DNA from: JADKAV01 sp037046735
GTDB lineage: Bacteria > Actinomycetota > Actinomycetes > S36-B12 > UBA10799
NCBI GenBank assembly: GCA_037046735.1
Contig: JBAOHC010000027.1
Span: 62,001 to 126,000, forward strand
Reading direction: 5' to 3'
DNA length: 64,000 nt
The position numbers and the translations under genes are program-made. Positions 54,416-63,384 of the stretch are shown piece by piece; positions within the stretch are counted from its first letter, which is position 1; the number at the start of each line of letters is the position of its first letter. The notes beneath the pieces are model-generated. The model made no database searches, was not told where the DNA came from, and saw only the letters and a program-made list of their open reading frames with translations.

Positions 54416-54496
54416 GACGCCACCCACGGCGCGACATGTCACGGCGCGCCCGTCCCATCGCGAGCACGGCTGGTCCCGGTGGGGCAGGATTGCAGC

Positions 54497-55273
54497 ATGG
54501 ACCTCAGACTGGCCGGGCGCTGCTACGTGGTCACGGGGGCCTCACGCGGATTGGGTTTCGCCGCCGCGAAAGTCTTGATCGACGAGGGTGCGATGGTGGT
54601 CCTGGTCGCCCGTGATCAAGCCACCCTCAGTGGCGCGGTGGCCGCTCTCGGGCCCAATGCGTTCGGAGTCGCCGCTGACCTGGGGGCCGCCGCCACCGCG
54701 GAGAACGCGACAGCCGCCGCGATGGCCCGGTTCGGCCGCCTCGATGGCACCCTGATCAGTGCCGGCAGCCCGCGGCCCGGGACGCCCATGACGGCCACTG
54801 ATGACGCCTGGCGGGCCGCCTTCGAGACGCTGTTCGTGGGCGGCATGCGGATGGTCCGGGCGACCGTCCTCGTGGCGACGCAGGAGGCCGCGGTGACGGG
54901 GACCGGCGCCAGCATCGTCTTCGTCTCGTCGAGTTCGGTACGCTCCCCCATCCCAGGGCTGTTGATGTCCAACGACATCCGTCCCGGCCTGTCCACGATG
55001 ATCAAGGACCTCGCCGACGAGATCGGGCCTCGCGGCGTTCGGGTGAACGGCATCCTCCCGGGGAGGTTCGCCACGGACGCCGTCTTCGCTCAGGATGCCC
55101 AGCAGGGCGACCCCATGGCGGTCCGCCGGCGCCGGGAGGCCGGGATTCCCCTGCGCCGCTACGGCGAGCCCGACGAGTTCGGACGGCTGGCGGCCTTCCT
55201 GCTGTCGCCGGCGTCGTCGTATGTGACAGGCTCGGTGGTGGCCGCCGACGGCGGCCTGCTGCGCGCCCTGTAG
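54497..55273 (+). CDS. SDR-family protein with an altered catalytic motif
   Basis: This 258-residue Rossmann-fold protein has VVTGASRGLGFAAAKVLIDE (NAD(P) loop), LISAGSPRPGTP (NAG-like) and the C-terminal FLLSPASSYVTGSVVAADGG. The expected Tyr-x3-Lys is replaced by Ser-x3-Arg (in LLMSNDIRPGLSTMIKDLAD), while the preceding Ser (VSSSSVRSP) is kept. A branch of SDRs annotated as oxoacyl-ACP reductases shares this change, so it may have different chemistry or be non-catalytic. The start is ATG 54497, from family length. Confidence 0.85.
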   Translation: MDLRLAGRCYVVTGASRGLGFAAAKVLIDEGAMVVLVARDQATLSGAVAALGPNAFGVAADLGAAATAENATAAAMARFGRLDGTLISAGSPRPGTPMTATDDAWRAAFETLFVGGMRMVRATVLVATQEAAVTGTGASIVFVSSSSVRSPIPGLLMSNDIRPGLSTMIKDLADEIGPRGVRVNGILPGRFATDAVFAQDAQQGDPMAVRRRREAGIPLRRYGEPDEFGRLAAFLLSPASSYVTGSVVAADGGLLRAL

Positions 55274-55280
55274 CCCGACG

Positions 55281-57152
55281 TCACTGGGCCGCGGCGCTGA
55301 GACTGAACTGCTCGTAATGCCGGGCGTACACCCCGCCCTCGGCCAGCAGTTCGTCATGACGACCCCGTTCGACGATCCGGCCGTTCTCCACGACCAGGAT
55401 CAGATCGGCGTCGCGCACTGTGGACAGGCGGTGGGCGATGACCAGGGAGGTGCGCCCCCGCAAGGCTGCGCTCAGGGCGCGCTGCACGGCCCGCTCGTTC
55501 TCGCTGTCAAGGTGCGCGGTGGCCTCGTCCAGCACCACGACACCGGGCCGTTTGAGTAGCAACCGGGCGATCGCCAACCGCTGCTTCTCGCCACCTGACA
55601 GCCGGTAGCCCCGATCTCCGACGACCGTGTTCAGCGCGTCCGGAAGGCTGCGAATCAGGTCGGCGATCTGGGCGTCCTCGCAGGCCGCCCAGATCTGCTC
55701 CTCGGTGGCGTCGGGGGCGGCGTAGCGCAGGTTGGCCAGGATCGTGTCGTGGAACATGTGGGCGTCCTGGGTGACGTAGCCCACGGTCTGCCGCAGGGAC
55801 GCCAGGGTCAACTCCCGCACGTCAACGCCGTCGAGCTGAACAGCTCCGGAGTCGACGTCATAGAGCCGGGAGACGAGTTGGGTGATGGTGGTCTTCCCCG
55901 CTCCGCTGGGGCCGACAAGGGCCACCATCGAGCCGGCCGGGATGTCGAAGTCGACGTCGAACAGGATCTGTTCGTTGGAGGTGGCCTCCTCAATCGCGAC
56001 CGCCTCCAGGGACGCCAGCGACACCTCCTGGGGTGACGGGTAGTGGAACGCGACCTGGTCGAAGCGCACACTCACCGGGCCTGGCGGCAGATCACGCGCA
56101 CCATCGCGTTCAGTGATCAAGGGCGGTAGATCGAGGACCTCGAAGACCCGCTCGAAACTCACCAGTGCGGTCATGATGTCCACGCGGACATTGCTCAACT
56201 GGGTCAGCGGCCCGTAGAGCTGGGCGAGCAGCCCGACGAGCGCCAATAGCGTTCCCAACGTCATGGCCCCGGTCACCACCAGGTTGCCGCCCAGTCCGTA
56301 CACCAGCGCTGTGGCCAGCGACGCGACCAGAGTGAGCGCCGTCAGGAAGTAGCGGTTGGCCATCGCGATCTGCACCCCGATGTCGCGAACCCGCGCGGCC
56401 CGGCCGGAGAAGTCGGCGTCCTCCTGCGCCGGCCGGCCGAAGAGTTTTGCCAGCAGGGCACCACCCACGTTGAAGCGCTCCGTCATCTGAGTGCTCATGT
56501 CGGAGTTCAGTTGCATCTGCTGGCGGGTCAAGGTCGCCAGCCGCCGCCCCATCCACTTGGCGGGCAGGATGAACAGCGGCACGAGTACCAGCGAGGCCAA
56601 AGTGATCTGCCACGACAGTGCGAACATGGTTATCAACACCACGACCAGGCTGATCAGGTTGCCCAGGACGCCCGACAGCGTGGAGGTGAACGCCTGCTGA
56701 GCGCCGATCACGTCGTTGTTGAGACGCGAGACCAGCGCCCCGGTCTGGGTGCGCGTGAAGAACGCGATCGGCTGCCGCTGCACGTGGGCGAAGACCTCTG
56801 AACGCAGGTCGTAGATCAGGCCTTCGCCGATCCGCGAGGACTGCCAACGGCTGATGAGGCCGACCCCGGCATCGAAGAAGGCCAACAGCGCGACCAGCAG
56901 CGCCGTGGTTGTCACGACAGCGGCATTCCCGGGGGTGATGCCGTCATCGACGATGCGCCGGAAGAGCAAGGGTTGCGCCACTACCAGCAGCGAGTCGATG
57001 ACGAGCAACACGAGGAACCCGCTGATCAGCCCGCGGTACTTCGTCGCGTACCCCAGGATGCGCCGAAAGGTGCCCGGTGCCAACTTGTGGTCGACGACCG
57101 ATTCATCCCGCCTGAATGACCGCATGGCCATATGCGGTCGCATCATCGACAT
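55281..57152 (-). CDS. ABC exporter, fused membrane and ATPase domains
   Basis: This 623-residue half-transporter has six membrane helices (about residues 40-330, with FTRTQTGALVSRLNNDV in the coupling region) and one ATPase domain: Walker A GPSGAGKTT, signature LSGGEKQRLAIARLLLK, Walker B VVLDEATAHLD and switch His VIAHRLSTVRD. It should act as a homodimer exporting lipids, drugs or peptides. ATG 57152 has GAGG five bases upstream. It is convergent with the SDR gene (7 bp apart). Confidence 0.92.
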   Translation of the reverse strand: MSMMRPHMAMRSFRRDESVVDHKLAPGTFRRILGYATKYRGLISGFLVLLVIDSLLVVAQPLLFRRIVDDGITPGNAAVVTTTALLVALLAFFDAGVGLISRWQSSRIGEGLIYDLRSEVFAHVQRQPIAFFTRTQTGALVSRLNNDVIGAQQAFTSTLSGVLGNLISLVVVLITMFALSWQITLASLVLVPLFILPAKWMGRRLATLTRQQMQLNSDMSTQMTERFNVGGALLAKLFGRPAQEDADFSGRAARVRDIGVQIAMANRYFLTALTLVASLATALVYGLGGNLVVTGAMTLGTLLALVGLLAQLYGPLTQLSNVRVDIMTALVSFERVFEVLDLPPLITERDGARDLPPGPVSVRFDQVAFHYPSPQEVSLASLEAVAIEEATSNEQILFDVDFDIPAGSMVALVGPSGAGKTTITQLVSRLYDVDSGAVQLDGVDVRELTLASLRQTVGYVTQDAHMFHDTILANLRYAAPDATEEQIWAACEDAQIADLIRSLPDALNTVVGDRGYRLSGGEKQRLAIARLLLKRPGVVVLDEATAHLDSENERAVQRALSAALRGRTSLVIAHRLSTVRDADLILVVENGRIVERGRHDELLAEGGVYARHYEQFSLSAAAQ

Positions 57153-57223
57153 AGCCACCTCAATCCGGTGACCGCGTCAGCCACCCTTAAGGCAACCGTG
57201 GCACCCAGGCAAAGATTCCCTGT

Positions 57224-57442
57224 CTAAGAGGCAGCGCGATTATTTCCCCGGGTGGGACCACCGCGACCACGCAGCGTAACGTCGGCCTCTACGAGCAAGC
57301 GGTGGATGAAGCCATATGAGCGTCCCGTTTCCTGGGCGAGCTGCCGGATGCTGGCGCCGCCTTCGTACTGGGCACGCACTTCCTCCGTGAGTGACTCACG
57401 AGCTGAACCGGAGATGCGACGCCCTTTGGGCAACGTTGTCAT
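57224..57442 (-). CDS. Small helix-turn-helix DNA-binding protein
   Basis: This 72-residue protein (MTTLPKGRRISGSARESLTE, SIRQLAQETGRSYGFIHRLL, VTLRGRGG) is almost entirely one HTH domain with a basic start and Arg/Gly tail. Near-identical small regulators are widespread in actinobacteria, one per genome, but no target is known to me. ATG 57442 is used because the conserved protein starts MTTLPKGRR, and GGAAGG lies upstream. Confidence 0.8.
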   Translation of the reverse strand: MTTLPKGRRISGSARESLTEEVRAQYEGGASIRQLAQETGRSYGFIHRLLVEADVTLRGRGGPTRGNNRAAS

Positions 57443-57537
57443 GAAGTGACCTTCCTCGTCCTGCAATGGCTATGGAACTTACGATACGGTGCGAATCTAG
57501 GTCACGCACGGCAATTAGTTGGAACTACCCATACGTG

Positions 57538-59127
57538 TCATGCCAGGGCGATCAGATCCGCGTACTGGTCGTCCCAAAGATCCTCTGCCCCGTCTGGGAG
57601 CAGCAATACACGCTCTGGCTCAAGAGCTTGCACCGCTCCCGGATCGTGAGTCACCAACACCACTGCACCCTCGTACTCCCGCAGGGCTTCCAGGATCTCG
57701 GCACGGGAGGCCGGGTCGAGGTTGTTCGTCGGCTCGTCGAGAAGCAGCACATTGGCGCCGGACACGACCAGGCACGCCAGCGCCAAACGCGTCTTCTCAC
57801 CGCCGGAGAGTGTGCCGGCCGGCTGGAACACGGTGTCGCCGCTGAAGAGAAAGCGCCCGAGGACACCGCGGGCCTCGCCCTCGCTGAGCGCGGGCGCCTG
57901 CTGCAGAAGGTTCGCCAGGACGCTGCGCTGCGGATCCAGGGTCTCGTGCTCCTGGGCGTAGTAGCCGCTGACCAGACCGTGACCGTCGACCACCTCACCG
58001 GTGTCCGGGGTGAGTTCGCGGGCCAGCATGCGCAGCAGTGTCGTCTTGCCCGCTCCGTTGAGACCCAGGACCACCACCCGGGCGCCGCGGTCGATGGCCA
58101 GATCGACATCCATGAACACCTCCTGTGACCCGTACGACTTCGACAGGCCCTGCGCCGACAGGGGTACTCGCCCACACGACTGCGGGGTGGGGAAGCGCAG
58201 GGCAGCGGTGCGCTCATGCTGGCGTTCCGGCTCGACACTGTGCAGTAGGGCGTCGGCGCGGCGCAGCATCGTCTGGGCCTGCCTGGCCTTGGTCGCCTTG
58301 GCGCGCATGCGCTCGGCCTGGTGGCGCAGGGCCTCCGCCTGTTTGGTGGCGTTGGCCGTCTCCCGCTTGCGCCGCCGGGCGTCCACCTCCACCTGCTTCT
58401 GGTAGGCGTCCCAGCCCATGGCGTACTGATCCAGAGTGCATCGAGTCGCGTCCAGGTGGGCCACCCGGTTGACGACGTCACGCAGGAGATCCACATCGTG
58501 GCTGATGATCATCACGCCGGCTGAGTAGGTGCGCAGGAAGGAGCGCAGCCAGGTGATCGAGTCAGCGTCGAGGTGGTTGGTGGGCTCATCGAGCAGCAGG
58601 ACGCCTTCGCCGGAGAACAGGATGCGGGCCAGTTCCACGCGGCGCCGCTGCCCACCGGACAAGGTGGCGATCTCACGTTGCAGTTGCTCCTGGGACAGGC
58701 CCAGTCCGTCGGCCACAGCCAGCGCCTGCGCCTCGGCGGCGTATCCCCCTTGCGCGAGGAACTCCGCCTCGGCGCTGGCATACCGGCGCATGGCCTGGTC
58801 GCGCAGTTTCGGGTCCTCCATACGTTTGGCCTGCTTGTGCATCCGCATCACGGCCTCGTCGAGGCCCCGGGCGCTCATGATCCGAGCCAGCGCCGACTGC
58901 TCACCATCAGCAGCTGCCGGATCCTGTGGCAGGTAGCCGACCTCAGCCCTGGTGACTGTCCCGTGCGCGGGGGTGGAGATGCCTGCCAGCACCTTCATCA
59001 GGGTGGTCTTACCGGCCCCGTTACGGCCGACCAACCCCACCCGATCCCCCGGCCCGATGCGCAGGTTCACTGCCTCCAACAGCAGCCGGGCGCCGGCGCG
59101 CAACTCGATGTCGGTGGCCTGGATCAC
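57538..59127 (-). CDS. ABC-F family ATPase (duplicated ABC domains)
   Basis: This 529-residue soluble protein has two ATPase domains: VGRNGAGKTTLMKVLAGI, LSGGQRRRVELARILFSG, LLLDEPTNHLD and then GLNGAGKTTLLRMLAREL, LSGGEKTRLALACLVVSG, LLLDEPTNNLD. They are joined by a charged linker (about 235-310) typical of ribosome-acting ABC-F proteins. It probably acts on the ribosome. It sits just downstream of the suf genes (52 bp), as in mycobacteria. Confidence 0.92.
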   Translation of the reverse strand: MIQATDIELRAGARLLLEAVNLRIGPGDRVGLVGRNGAGKTTLMKVLAGISTPAHGTVTRAEVGYLPQDPAAADGEQSALARIMSARGLDEAVMRMHKQAKRMEDPKLRDQAMRRYASAEAEFLAQGGYAAEAQALAVADGLGLSQEQLQREIATLSGGQRRRVELARILFSGEGVLLLDEPTNHLDADSITWLRSFLRTYSAGVMIISHDVDLLRDVVNRVAHLDATRCTLDQYAMGWDAYQKQVEVDARRRKRETANATKQAEALRHQAERMRAKATKARQAQTMLRRADALLHSVEPERQHERTAALRFPTPQSCGRVPLSAQGLSKSYGSQEVFMDVDLAIDRGARVVVLGLNGAGKTTLLRMLARELTPDTGEVVDGHGLVSGYYAQEHETLDPQRSVLANLLQQAPALSEGEARGVLGRFLFSGDTVFQPAGTLSGGEKTRLALACLVVSGANVLLLDEPTNNLDPASRAEILEALREYEGAVVLVTHDPGAVQALEPERVLLLPDGAEDLWDDQYADLIALA

Positions 59128-59179
59128 GGTTCAACCCTATGCGGGCCGGCGTCCAGTTCCACCTGCCCGGTGTCCCTGC

Positions 59180-59491
59180 TCAGACGTTGAAACCCAGTGC
59201 GCGCAGCATTTCGCGGCCCTCGTCAGTGATCTTGTCCGGACCCCACGGCGGCATCCACACCCAATTGATTCGGAAATCCCGAACCACCTCGGACAGGGCC
59301 ACGCGGGTCTGATCCTCGATCTCGTCGGTCAGCGGGCAGGCCGCCGAGGTCAGCGTCATGTCGATGGTGGCGATCTCGTCGTCATCGACGTGGACCCCGT
59401 ACACCAAACCGAGGTCAACGACGTTGATCCCGAGTTCGGGGTCCACCACGTCACGCATCCGCTCGGTCAGCTCGTCAACAGTCACACTCAT
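59180..59491 (-). CDS. sufT: SufT-like DUF59 (MIP18) iron-sulfur assembly protein
   Basis: This 103-residue protein has VDPELGINVVDLGLVYGVHV and LTSAACPLTDEIEDQTR (conserved Cys) and INWVWMPPWGPDKIT. DUF59 proteins help deliver Fe-S clusters. The ATG at 59491 overlaps the sufU stop by 4 bases (59488-59491), which decides it over a longer frame. Last gene of the coupled suf unit. Confidence 0.9.
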   Translation of the reverse strand: MSVTVDELTERMRDVVDPELGINVVDLGLVYGVHVDDDEIATIDMTLTSAACPLTDEIEDQTRVALSEVVRDFRINWVWMPPWGPDKITDEGREMLRALGFNV

Positions 59492-59934
59492 GCGAAGTCC
59501 TTTCCCAGTGCTTGTAAGGTCGCGTCCTTGAAGGCCATCCAGCTGAGCAGCGCGCACTTGACCCGGGCCGGGTAGGCGGCGACGCCGGCGAAGGCGATCC
59601 CGTCGCCGAGAACATCCTCATCCGGGTCGGCCTTCCCGCGGCTGCTGATCAGTTCTTGGAAGGCGTCGACCACCGGCCACACCTCTGCCAGGGGCCTGCC
59701 CACCAGGTCCTCGTACATCACCGAGGCCGAAGCCTGCGAGATCGAGCAGCCCATCCCGTCGTAGGAGATGTCAGCCACCACCCCCTCGGCGATATCCACG
59801 CGCACGGTGATCTCGTCCCCGCAGGTCGGATTGATGTGGTGCACCTGCGCGCCGAAGGGTTCGCGCAGGCCTTTGCCCCGGGGATTGCGGTAGTGGTCCA
59901 GGATGATCTCCTGGTAGAGACTCTCGAGGTTCAT
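59488..59934 (-). CDS. sufU: SufU Fe-S scaffold / sulfur transfer protein
   Basis: This 148-residue IscU-like protein has all three Cys sites: INPTCGDEITVRVD, GMGCSISQASASVM and ARVKCALLSWMAF, with the Asp in TCGDE, as in zinc-containing SufU. SufU accepts sulfur from SufS. The start overlaps the sufS stop (59931-59934). The order sufS-sufU is standard for Gram-positives. Confidence 0.95.
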   Translation of the reverse strand: MNLESLYQEIILDHYRNPRGKGLREPFGAQVHHINPTCGDEITVRVDIAEGVVADISYDGMGCSISQASASVMYEDLVGRPLAEVWPVVDAFQELISSRGKADPDEDVLGDGIAFAGVAAYPARVKCALLSWMAFKDATLQALGKDFA

Positions 59935-61179
59935 CCGAAGAACTCCAACGCCCGTTTCGTGGCGTCGACGAGCGCGTCGACATCCGTCTCATCGTTGTAC
60001 AGGTAGAACGTGGCGCGGGTGGTCGCGGGCACCCCGAAGCGCCGGTGCAGCGGCCAGGCGCAATGATGGCCCACGCGCACGGCCACCCCGGAGTCATCCA
60101 GTACCTGTCCGAGGTCGTGGGGGTGGATACCGTCGGCGACGAACGACACCGCTCCGCCCCGGTCGACACCGTCCGTCGGCCCGATGATCCGGATGCCGGG
60201 CAGGTCGCCCAGGCCAGCCAGCGCGAGGTGCGTCAGACGGGCCTCATGGTCGTGGATCGCCGGCAAGCCGATCTGGTTGAGGTAGTCACACGCGGCGCCC
60301 AGGCCCACTGCCTGCGCGATGTTGGGCACGCCGGCCTCGAACCGCTGCGGCGGGGCGGCGAAGGTCGAGCGGTCCATGAAGACCTGTTCGATCATCGATC
60401 CGCCCGTCAACATCGGCGGCATCTCGGCGAGCAGTTCGGCGCGGGCCCACAGACAACCCACACCGGTGGGACCCAGCATCTTGTGTCCGCTGAAGGCGAT
60501 GAAGTCGGCGTCCAACGCCGCGACATCCACGGGCATGTGCGGCACGGACTGGCAGGCATCGACGACCACCAGCGCGCCCACGGCGTGTGCGAGTCGAGCG
60601 ACCTCGGCCACCGGGTTGATCGTGCCGAGCACGTTCGACTGATGGGTCAGTGCCACCACCTTGGTGCGTTCGCTGATCAGGCTGGGGTCGATATCCAGGC
60701 GGCCCTCATCGGTCACGCCGAACCAGCGCAGGGTCGCGCCGGTGCGCCGCGCCACCTGCTGCCAGGGGACCAGGTTGGCGTGGTGTTCCATCTCGGTGAT
60801 CAGGATCTCGTCACCGGGCTCCAGCACAAAACGGGCCGGGCCGCCGTCCAGCGTCGCAGTTCGTGAAGGCGTAGGCGACCAGGTTCAGCGCCTCCGTCGC
60901 GTTGCGGGTGAACACGATCTCCCCCGGCTGCCCGCCGACGAAGGCCGCGATGTGGGCCCTGGCCCGCTCGAAGTCATCGGTGGCCTCCTCGGCGAGCTGG
61001 TGGGCGCCGCGGTGCACGGCCGCGTTGTGCTGCTCGTAGAAGTCGCGTTCGGCGTCCATCACCTGCCGTGGCTTCTGCGAGGTCGCTCCGGAGTCGAGGT
61101 AGACCAACCGGCGGTCATCGCGGACCGTGCGCGCAAGGATCGGGAAATCCTTGCGCACGGCCTCGACGTCCAATGTCAT
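59931..61179 (-). CDS. sufS: SufS cysteine desulfurase (one frameshift in this sequence)
   Basis: This PLP enzyme takes sulfur from cysteine for Fe-S clusters. N-terminal frame: LVYLDSGATSQKPRQVMDAE, NAAVHRGAHQLAEEATDDFE, VFTRNATEALNLVAYAF. C-terminal frame: LITEMEHHANLVPWQ, VVDACQSVPHMPVD, FSGHKMLGPTG (PLP Lys) and VRVGHHCAWPL (active Cys). The frame breaks at about 60858-60861 by one extra base. Removing it gives ATLDGGPARFVLEPGDEI, the normal sequence, and 415 residues. The gene should be essential, so a sequencing error is likely. ATG 61179 overlaps the sufC stop. Confidence 0.9.
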
Positions 61180-61940
61180 CCCACTGCACCTGCCGCGGTG
61201 TACTGCTCGTAGCCGTTGGCCTCGATCTCGTCGGCCAGTTCCGGGCCGCCCTCGGCGACGATCCGCCCCTGCCACATGATGTGCACGTACTCGACCGGGA
61301 TCTGGCGCAGCAGACGGGTCGTGTGGGTGATCAGGACAACGCCGACCACTCCCCCGGCGCGCACCCGGTTGACGCCTTCCGAGACCACCTTGAGCGCATC
61401 CACGTCCAGACCGGAGTCGGTCTCGTCCAGCACCGCGAACTTCGGCTGCAGCAGTTCCATCTGCAGGATCTCGTGGCGTTTGCGCTCACCACCGGAGAAT
61501 CCCTCGTTGACGTTGCGCTCGGCGAAGGCCGGGTCCACGTTCAGGGCGGCCATCGCGCCGCGCATCTCCTTGAGCCAGTGCCGCAGCGCCGGCGCCTGCC
61601 CGCGCACCGCGGTGACCGAGCTGCGCAGGAAGTTGGACACCGAGACCCCCGGTACCTCCACCGGGTACTGCATCGCCAGGAACAGCCCGGCGCGGGCCCG
61701 CTCATCCACGCTCATGTCCAGCAGGTCCTGGCCGTCCATGGTGACGGTGCCACCGGTGATCGTGTAGGCCGGATGTCCAGCCAGGGCATACGCCAGCGTG
61801 GACTTACCTGATCCGTTGGGCCCCATGATGGCGTGGGTCTGACCGCTGGCCACGGACAGATCGACGCCGCGCAGGATCTCCTTGGCACCGGTGTCGGCGT
61901 CCACTTCGACGTGCAGGTCCTTGATAATCAGTTCGCTCAT
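61176..61940 (-). CDS. sufC: SufC ATPase
   Basis: This 254-residue ABC-type ATPase of the SufBCD scaffold has MGPNGSGKSTLAYALAGHP (Walker A), FSGGERKRHEILQMELLQPK (signature) and AVLDETDSGLDVDAL (Walker B). It drives opening of the SufB-SufD pair for cluster assembly. It overlaps both neighbours by 4 bases, in a tight operon. Confidence 0.95.
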   Translation of the reverse strand: MSELIIKDLHVEVDADTGAKEILRGVDLSVASGQTHAIMGPNGSGKSTLAYALAGHPAYTITGGTVTMDGQDLLDMSVDERARAGLFLAMQYPVEVPGVSVSNFLRSSVTAVRGQAPALRHWLKEMRGAMAALNVDPAFAERNVNEGFSGGERKRHEILQMELLQPKFAVLDETDSGLDVDALKVVSEGVNRVRAGGVVGVVLITHTTRLLRQIPVEYVHIMWQGRIVAEGGPELADEIEANGYEQYTAAGAVG

Positions 61941-62266
61941 CGTGCCTCCTCAGGAATCGCGACGAGCACTACTGCGTCGTCGCCGTGGCCTTCAATGTGT
62001 ACGGGGTAGGTTGCTATGGGTTCGAACGCCGGAGGGCCGGACGGCTCGCCGGTGCGCAGGTCGAAACGGGAGCCGTGCAGCCAGCACTCGATCTCGCAGC
62101 CGGAGACCTCGCCTTCGGACAGGGACACCTCGGCGTGGGAACAGTGGTCGTCGATCGCGAACACCTCGTCACCGACGCGCACGACGGCCAGCGGTATGCC
62201 AGCCACGATGATGCGCCGCGGCTGGCGATCACGTAGTTCGCCGAGCCGCACAGAGACGTCGGCCAT
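61937..62266 (-). CDS. Rieske-type [2Fe-2S] ferredoxin in the suf operon
   Basis: This 109-residue protein has cluster ligands CSHAEVSLSEG and CWLHGSRFDLRTG, the CxH...CxxH Rieske pattern. It is the actinobacterial suf-operon member placed between sufD and sufC. A role in electron supply for Fe-S assembly is inferred from position. It shares the base at 62266 with sufD and overlaps sufC by 4 bases. Confidence 0.92.
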   Translation of the reverse strand: MADVSVRLGELRDRQPRRIIVAGIPLAVVRVGDEVFAIDDHCSHAEVSLSEGEVSGCEIECWLHGSRFDLRTGEPSGPPAFEPIATYPVHIEGHGDDAVVLVAIPEEAR

Positions 62267-63384
62267 CAGGTCTCCAGATCCTCGTAGCCGAGTTCCGCCT
62301 CCACAGCTCGCATGAGTTCGCTGCGAATCATCGGGACCCCGATGCTGTCCAAGACGTCCGCGAAGAAGCCCAGTACCACCAACCGGCGGGCCTGCTCCTC
62401 GGTGATACCCCGCGACATCAGGTAGAACAACTGCTCCTCGTCGAACCGGCCGGTCGCGCTGGCGTGCCCGGCGCTGATGACGTCACCAGTGAGGATCTCC
62501 AAGTTGGGGATCGAGTCCGCGCGGGGGCCGTCGTCGAGCAGCAGGTTGCGGTTGATCTCATAGGTCTGGGTGCCGATCGCGCTGGGCTGGATGAGGACGT
62601 CGCCAACCCACACGCTGCGCGCCCCATGCCCTTGCAGGGCACCCTTGAACACCACATTGCTCGCGCAGTGCGGCTCACGGTGATCGACGAAGGATCGGTG
62701 TTCGAAGCGTTGGCCGGACCCCGCGAAGTACAGGCCTCGCGCGTCGACGCGTCCGCCGGGACCCGCGTAATCGATGGTCTGGACCAGCCGGACCGCCTCG
62801 CCACCCAGCGTCACGATCACCGTACGCAGGCTCGCATCCCGGCCGACCCGGGTCGCGAAGTGTCCCGCGTGGACCGCATCGGCGTCCCAGTTCTGCACTA
62901 GGACCAGTTCCAGTGATCCGCCATCCTGCACCACGGCCGATACGTTGCCGCCGTAGATGGCGCTGCCACTGTGCTTGACGACGACCGTGGCCCGGGCATC
63001 GCGGCCGACCTCGATGAGGGTCTGTCCCCACACGACCTCGCGGCTGCTGCCGGTGAGATCCAGGATGATCGGCTCGGGGTGCGTGGCACCGGCCGGTACT
63101 TCGAGCAGCCAGGACCGTTGGGTGTGTTTGGCCGCCAGTGCGGAGATCCGGTCGACGGGTGCGCTCGCGACCCTGGCCCGAGCCTCCTCGGAACTGATCT
63201 CGCGCAAAACGGCCCCGTCGGACAACACCGTGGACAACGACAGCCGACCATGGGACCCGGCGTCCTCGAAGAGCGGCTTGAGGGCGGCGCGCGGCGCGAA
63301 CCGCCACACCTCCTCGCGGCCGGTCGGGACCGGGAAGTCGGCCACGTCGTGGGAACGTCGGCTGGTCATGGACAACTGCGCCAT
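62266..63384 (-). CDS. sufD: SufD scaffold subunit
   Basis: This 372-residue beta-helix protein, partner of SufB, has VWRFAPRAALKPLFEDAG, VVWGQTLIEVGRDARATVVV, FKGALQGHGARSVWVGDVLI and the C-terminal LFYLMSRGITEEQARRLVVL. It binds SufC and helps build the Fe-S cluster. It follows sufB without a gap (shared base 63384). Confidence 0.94.
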   Translation of the reverse strand: MAQLSMTSRRSHDVADFPVPTGREEVWRFAPRAALKPLFEDAGSHGRLSLSTVLSDGAVLREISSEEARARVASAPVDRISALAAKHTQRSWLLEVPAGATHPEPIILDLTGSSREVVWGQTLIEVGRDARATVVVKHSGSAIYGGNVSAVVQDGGSLELVLVQNWDADAVHAGHFATRVGRDASLRTVIVTLGGEAVRLVQTIDYAGPGGRVDARGLYFAGSGQRFEHRSFVDHREPHCASNVVFKGALQGHGARSVWVGDVLIQPSAIGTQTYEINRNLLLDDGPRADSIPNLEILTGDVISAGHASATGRFDEEQLFYLMSRGITEEQARRLVVLGFFADVLDSIGVPMIRSELMRAVEAELGYEDLET

